The notes beneath the pieces are model-generated. The model had not been told where the DNA came from and did no database searches. It worked only from the letters and a program-made list of their open reading frames with translations. This document shows positions 59,990 through 64,000 of a stretch of 64,000 nucleotides of DNA, one piece after another. The translations under genes and the position numbers were made by a program. The DNA comes from Bin90 sp965214635. GTDB lineage: Bacteria > Chloroflexota > Dehalococcoidia > Lucifugimonadales > JADFKI01. How positions within the stretch are numbered: position 1 is the stretch's first letter; every line of letters starts with the position of its first letter. Location of the stretch: positions 2,356,001-2,420,000 of the forward strand of contig OZ243964.1 in NCBI GenBank assembly GCA_965214635.1. The letters are read 5' to 3'.

Positions 59990-61387
59990 TTGCAAGCCAT
60001 CGTACTTTGCCCCACATGTAATCACCACAACAGCCATGAAGCGGCATTTTGCGGCAACTGTCGGATGCGGCTCAGGGCAGCGGACACCGTGAGCAAGACA
60101 GAGGCGGATGCGCTGGCGGTGCGGATGCGAAACCGTCTGCGTCTGCGGATGTGGATGCGGCGAGGCGCAATTTTGCTGCTGCTGATACTGGTCGGGCTTG
60201 GAGCAGCGTACGCCTATGGCGCATTCGACAGCGAGCCGCCGCCGCCGTTGTCTGCCGTCAGTGCACAGCCTGCGCCCGGCGACTGGCCCATGTTCCTGCG
60301 CGACCCTACGCATTCGGCGTCGGCGCAGCAGGACGCTCCCACGCCGACAGGCAAGCTCCGATGGCGGTTCGACACGGACGCCCCGATGTTCTCATCACCC
60401 GCCGTGGTGAACGGCGTGCTGTACCTAGGCTCTGGCGACAACCGCATCGTGGCGCTGGACGCCCACAGCGGAGCACTGATATGGGAGCATCCGGTCAACG
60501 GCCCTATTGACTCGTCGCCTTCGGTTGCGGGCGACAGCGTGTTCATCGGATTGCGGGATGGTCGGGTGCTTGCGCTGGACACAGACACAGGCGCACTGCG
60601 CTGGGAGTTCCTCACCGGCGGCATATTCGCCACATCGCCGGTCGTGCTTGATGGCATCGTGTACATCGGCAGCGGCGACGGCAAGCTATACACGCTGGAC
60701 GCACAGAGCGGCGATGTGCGCTGGACATACCAAACCGACGGGCACATAGCATCCGACCCCGCCATCAACGACGACATCGTGGCTGTGCTGTCCCAAGACA
60801 GCTACCTGCACATCGTGGACAAGCGCACTGGCAGGAAGCGCCTCGACTACCACACCAAGTTTGCGCGCGGAGTGCCGGTGCTGGATGGGAACAGAGTGTA
60901 CACCGCCGACCAAATAGGGCTGGTAACGGCAATCGACTGGCGCGAACGCGAATACCCGCTAGAGAGCAATATGCGCTGGCTGCGAACGCAGCTATGGGCG
61001 TGGGGCTTCCTGAGCGAACTGCCGCCACTCAAGGGGCTGGTGTGGGCTGCTATGCTACCCGGCAGCAGGTTCGTCTCAGCGCCTATCGTAACCGAAGACC
61101 GCCTCTATGTTGCGGCATCGGAGCGCGCAATCTATGCCCTAGACCGAGAGACCGGCGAAACGCTGTGGACATTCAACGCAGACGGCGTGTTCAGATCGCC
61201 CGCAACACTCGCAGGCAACGCCATGCTCATTGGCGACCGCTTTGGCACTCTGTACTCAGTGGACACACACAGCGGCGTCGAACTGTGGCGCTTCGAAACC
61301 GACGCCCCCATCGCCTCCGTCCCCGTAGCCGCCAACGGACTCGTGTACTTCACATCCGAAGACGGGTCTCTGTATGCGCTGGAGTAG
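59990..61387 (+). CDS. zinc-ribbon, membrane-anchored PQQ-like beta-propeller protein
   Basis: A 465-residue protein starting at TTG 59990 with MQAIVLCPTCNHHNSHEAAF and CGNCRMRL, a zinc ribbon with two C-x2-C pairs. A basic stretch (RMRNRLRLRMWMRR) and a single membrane helix (GAILLLLILVGLGAAYAYG) follow. The rest is a propeller of PQQ-type repeats such as GVLYLGSGDNRIVALDAHSG, GIVYIGSGDGKLYTLDAQSG and RLYVAASERAIYALDRETG. Dehydrogenase residues for PQQ are not apparent, so it is more like BamB-type or sensor propellers. The zinc ribbon inside and the propeller outside suggest a membrane sensor or assembly factor. The frame is open from 59870, but no start there is convincing. Confidence 0.8.
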   Translation: MQAIVLCPTCNHHNSHEAAFCGNCRMRLRAADTVSKTEADALAVRMRNRLRLRMWMRRGAILLLLILVGLGAAYAYGAFDSEPPPPLSAVSAQPAPGDWPMFLRDPTHSASAQQDAPTPTGKLRWRFDTDAPMFSSPAVVNGVLYLGSGDNRIVALDAHSGALIWEHPVNGPIDSSPSVAGDSVFIGLRDGRVLALDTDTGALRWEFLTGGIFATSPVVLDGIVYIGSGDGKLYTLDAQSGDVRWTYQTDGHIASDPAINDDIVAVLSQDSYLHIVDKRTGRKRLDYHTKFARGVPVLDGNRVYTADQIGLVTAIDWREREYPLESNMRWLRTQLWAWGFLSELPPLKGLVWAAMLPGSRFVSAPIVTEDRLYVAASERAIYALDRETGETLWTFNADGVFRSPATLAGNAMLIGDRFGTLYSVDTHSGVELWRFETDAPIASVPVAANGLVYFTSEDGSLYALE

Positions 61388-61549
61388 CCGGGCGCTAAAA
61401 CGCTGGCAGGTTCTAGTGGCCCTGGCGAAACGGGGAATGACGGGAATGAATAGCAAGCAAGATCGCAGTTTTGAGAATTTTGATTACTGACTGATGACCC
61501 CGGAACTGACCCACTGGTCTCCCATATCGACCCATCGAAAGGACGAAGA

Positions 61550-62410
61550 ATGACGATAGAAGACATCATCCTAGACAGGGACAGGCGTGGCATATCCCAA
61601 CTGCGGCAGCATGTGCCCGCCGACTTCTGCGACCGCGCAGCGCAGCTCATACACGATAACCTCGGCGTTGCGTTCATCGTAACCGGCTTCTACATTCTCG
61701 ACGCTGGGCTAATCGAGACCGACGGTCCCCCCGGCGCAATCGCCATCGGCAACGCACTCGAGCGGCTTGGCTGCGGCGTGGTGTATGTAACCGATACGCA
61801 CGGCGTGGCCGTGATGGAGGCGGCAAAGAGCGATGCGGCTGCGGTCGTGGACTTTCCCATCGCCGCCGACGCCGAAAGCGAACGCTTCGCCAAGGCGCTG
61901 CTCGCAGAGCATTCCCCGTCAGTGCTCATCGCCATCGAGCGCTGCGGCATGACTGACGACAGCGATGGGCGAAAGTTTCGTAACATGCGCGGGCGCGACA
62001 TCACGCAATACACCGCCCGCACCGACTACCTGTTCGCCAACCACTCGCGCACCGTGGGCATCGGCGATGGCGGCAACGAAATCGGGATGGGCAATGTGGC
62101 GCAAGAAGTAACCGGCGTTGACTCGCTCGTCAAACTTCCCTGCGTAACCGGCGTGTCCGAGCTTGTGCTTGCGAGCGTATCCAACTGGGGCGGATACGGG
62201 CTTGCGGCGGCGCTGTCCAAGCTCGCGGGCGTCAACCTGCTGCCGTCGGTGGAGGAGGATATGGCGGTCATCCGCAAGTGCGTGGACATCGGCGCTGTGG
62301 ACGGCATGAGCGCCCTGCAAGAGTACAAGGCGGACGGCTTCACGCTGGAAGAGAACGCTGAAACCCTTCGCCAACTTCACGCGCTGCTAGCGGAAGAGGG
62401 CATCAAATAG
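61550..62410 (+). CDS. DUF4392 protein, D-glutamate cyclase-like
   Basis: The 286-residue protein matches the D-glutamate cyclase/DUF4392 type, which interconverts D-glutamate and 5-oxo-D-proline in characterised relatives. Motifs are VAFIVTGFYILDAGLIETDGPPGA, IAIERCGMTDDSDGRKFRNMRG and GIGDGGNEIGMGNV near residue 165. SNWGGYGLAAALS follows. It is cytoplasmic. ATG 61550 follows GAAAGGACGAAGA. It ends about 15 bp before the -10 box of the amino-acid permease gene, so position suggests, without proving, a link with amino-acid uptake. Confidence 0.85.
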   Translation: MTIEDIILDRDRRGISQLRQHVPADFCDRAAQLIHDNLGVAFIVTGFYILDAGLIETDGPPGAIAIGNALERLGCGVVYVTDTHGVAVMEAAKSDAAAVVDFPIAADAESERFAKALLAEHSPSVLIAIERCGMTDDSDGRKFRNMRGRDITQYTARTDYLFANHSRTVGIGDGGNEIGMGNVAQEVTGVDSLVKLPCVTGVSELVLASVSNWGGYGLAAALSKLAGVNLLPSVEEDMAVIRKCVDIGAVDGMSALQEYKADGFTLEENAETLRQLHALLAEEGIK

Positions 62411-62422
62411 TCATCGGCGTTG

Positions 62423-62431
62423 TGATATAAT
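62423..62431 (+). promoter_or_regulatory. extended -10 promoter for the amino-acid permease operon
   Basis: TGATATAAT (62423-62431) is a perfect extended -10 element only 13 bases after the DUF4392 stop. A -35 box is poor, as often seen with extended -10 promoters. Confidence 0.5.
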
Positions 62432-62489
62432 CCCGCGCATCACACCCGGCTTGAATTGCAACGAAACGAATGGGGGCAACGCCGCCTTG

Positions 62490-63677
62490 ATGCGCTCGTT
62501 AACCTACCGAGGCGTGCCACTGTGGAGGCATGCGCAGGTTCTGCGATGGACATCGCAGTTCGTGTCTGGCATCGTTGTCGTTGCAGCGTTGGTGTGGTTC
62601 TTGGTAAATGTTACGGACGCCATCCAAGACCGCAACATCCCCTTCGGCTTCGACTTCCTCGTGCGCTCGTACCTGACGCCCATCGGGCAGCATTTTCTGC
62701 CATACGACCCGTCAGACAGCTACCGCTATGCGCTGATTGTGGCGTTCATGAACACGGTCTTCGTGTCGGTCATAGGCGTCATATTAGCCACGCTGTTGGG
62801 GATATTTGTCGGCGTGGCGCGGATGTCGAGCAACTGGCTGGTGAACAAGCTCGCGCTTGCGTACATCGAGTTCTTCCGCAATGTGCCGCTGCTGGTGCAG
62901 CTCTTCTTTTGGTTCTACATCATGCTGGCGCTGCCGCCGTTGAGCGAGAGTTACATCATCGGGGATGGGCTTTACATCAACAATCGCGGCATATCTGCGC
63001 CCTTGCCGCTGCCGAACGGCGGAGCGGCAGTTGTGTGGCTCGCGCTGACGGCGGGCGCAGTGGCGCTCGGTTGGCTCGTGCAGCGGGTTCTTGCTCGTAT
63101 GCAGACAGACTCGGAGCGCAGCACGCATCCGGTGTTGTTCGGCTTCATCGCATCGATTGCGCTGACGCTAGCGGCGTGGTTCGTGGTGAGCGTCATAGCA
63201 GGCGCGCCATTTCATATATCTTTGCCTGAACCGCAGGGGGCTTTTGGACAGATAGCCGGCGGGTTCACTACGCCGACGGGCTTGACCGCCCTGCTAATCG
63301 GACTGGTAATGTACACGGCATCGTTCATCGCCGAAATCGTGCGCGCCGGGATTCAGTCCGTCAACAGGGGACAGACGGAAGCGGCGCGCGCTTTGGGGCT
63401 GCACTACTTCAGCACATTACGGCATGTAACATTCCCGCAGGCGCTGCGAGTCATCACACCGCTGATGATTAGCCAGTATCTCAACCTGTCCAAGAACAGC
63501 AGCCTTGCGGGCGCAATCGGCTTCTCTGACCTGACGAATGTGGGCAAGACGATGACGCAGACCGCGCCGTCCATATCCATATTTCTGCTGATAATGGCGG
63601 CGTATCTCGCCATAAGCCTGACCTATTCACTCATCGGCAACCTGTATAATCGCAGCATACGGCTGAAGGGAGGCTAG
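62490..63677 (+). CDS. amino-acid ABC transporter permease (AapQ-like)
   Basis: A 395-residue permease of the general L-amino-acid (AapJQMP) type, larger than the usual 220-residue HisM-like permeases. Hallmarks are IPFGFDFLVRSY, VAFMNTVFVSVIGVILATLLG, the segment IEFFRNVPLLVQLFFWFY, an insertion with NNRGISAPLPLPNGG, and the C-terminal core AEIVRAGIQSVNRGQTEAARALGLH with QALRVITPLMISQYLNLSKNSSLA. ATG 62490 gives a natural N-terminus; the frame is open from TTG 62451. It is followed at once by the partner permease. The binding protein and ATPase are outside the window. Confidence 0.9.
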   Translation: MRSLTYRGVPLWRHAQVLRWTSQFVSGIVVVAALVWFLVNVTDAIQDRNIPFGFDFLVRSYLTPIGQHFLPYDPSDSYRYALIVAFMNTVFVSVIGVILATLLGIFVGVARMSSNWLVNKLALAYIEFFRNVPLLVQLFFWFYIMLALPPLSESYIIGDGLYINNRGISAPLPLPNGGAAVVWLALTAGAVALGWLVQRVLARMQTDSERSTHPVLFGFIASIALTLAAWFVVSVIAGAPFHISLPEPQGAFGQIAGGFTTPTGLTALLIGLVMYTASFIAEIVRAGIQSVNRGQTEAARALGLHYFSTLRHVTFPQALRVITPLMISQYLNLSKNSSLAGAIGFSDLTNVGKTMTQTAPSISIFLLIMAAYLAISLTYSLIGNLYNRSIRLKGG

Positions 63678-63680
63678 CCA

Positions 63681-64000
63681 ATGTCCACGACTGCGCCTGC
63701 ATCCTTCCAACCGTCGCAACCGTCCACACCGCCGGGCGGCAGCGTGGGGCCGCCGCGCGAGAACATCGGCGCCGTTGGGTGGGTGCGGGAGAACCTTTTC
63801 AGCAGCCGCTTCAACAGCGTGCTCACGGTTGTTACCGCCGTGCTGATTGTGCTTGCGCTGTGGTTCGGGGTTCGCTGGACGCTGAACAGCGCAGACTGGT
63901 CGGTGCTGACGGCGCTGGGTGGTCAGATGATGATGGGGCAGTACAACACCGGCGATGCGTGCCCGGGGCGCAACTGCTTCTGGCGGCCGCAGGCGTCGCT
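63681..64000 (+). CDS. amino-acid ABC transporter permease (AapM-like), 5' part
   Basis: The reading frame starts at ATG 63681, three bases after the stop of the AapQ-like gene, with AAGGGAGG (63665-63672) upstream, and is open to the right edge (about 106 residues). The N-terminus is Pro/Ser-rich (SFQPSQPSTPPGG), followed by VGWVRENLFSSRFNSVLTVV, a helix (VTAVLIVLALWFGVRW) and YNTGDACPGRNCFWRPQ, the typical loop of AapM. It is the partner of the preceding permease in one importer. Confidence 0.88.
   Translation, partial: MSTTAPASFQPSQPSTPPGGSVGPPRENIGAVGWVRENLFSSRFNSVLTVVTAVLIVLALWFGVRWTLNSADWSVLTALGGQMMMGQYNTGDACPGRNCFWRPQAS

Overview
The window looks like chromosome of an aerobic, free-living bacterium with roughly 60 % GC, most likely a Chloroflexota member related to the Dehalococcoidia/SAR202 type. 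This is an inference from gene content: caa3-type oxidase, DUF1800/DUF1501 pairs, an HpcH/HpaI aldolase, a sulfatase, CRTAC1-like proteins and several TTG/GTG starts behind good Shine-Dalgarno sites. No rRNA, tRNA, CRISPR array, phage or insertion sequence was recognised.

Left part (1-13 kb). On the minus strand lie heme A synthesis (ctaA, ctaB) and the start of a cytochrome c oxidase locus (ctaC, then ctaD running off the left edge). Plus-strand genes follow: a beta-propeller lactonase, a GT-C type membrane glycosyltransferase interrupted near its end by a run of 24 C, the small ORF that a one-base slip would fuse to it, pyrG, a secreted protein of unknown function behind a duplicated leader, and an alpha/beta hydrolase. 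The next block (13-26 kb) starts with rpsO and pnp (with an RGG-rich tail) and a DUF418 membrane protein. It continues with cassette 1 (DUF1800, DUF1501, NHL propeller), a tandemly duplicated EGRSEG-repeat gene, a type I sulfatase, an MBL hydrolase on the minus strand, and an HpcH/HpaI aldolase.

Middle part (26-46 kb). An FdsGBA/NuoEFG-like operon (NuoE-like, NuoF-like, MOSC, NuoG/FdsA-like, ferredoxin-NADP reductase-like) appears to form a soluble NAD(P)-linked redox complex. Its large subunit lacks the active-site Cys/Sec of formate dehydrogenases. It is followed by cassette 2 (DUF1800, DUF1501, NHL), paralogous to cassette 1, then mutS, a zinc ribbon protein, thrB, a Uma2 nuclease, lysC, a GT2 glycosyltransferase and a TPR protein.

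Right part (45-64 kb). A minus-strand N,N-dimethylformamidase-like protein is divergent from a dipeptide-type ABC importer (binding protein and two permeases, no ATPase here). Next come two divergent FG-GAP/ASPIC lipoproteins, a minus-strand group (ppk2 overlapping a Nudix gene, then rph), a YcaQ-like DNA glycosylase, a zinc-ribbon/PQQ-propeller membrane protein, a D-glutamate cyclase-like DUF4392 protein, and two amino-acid ABC permeases, the last cut by the right edge.

The observations most worth following are the 24-C tract that decides whether one or two proteins are made (7337-7360), the cysteine-less FdsA-like complex (26.3-33.3 kb), the two DUF1800-DUF1501-NHL cassettes, and the tandem duplication at 21.3-22.4 kb whose repeat arrays differ by exactly 96 bp. 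All functional calls rest on motifs read by eye; no database search was run.
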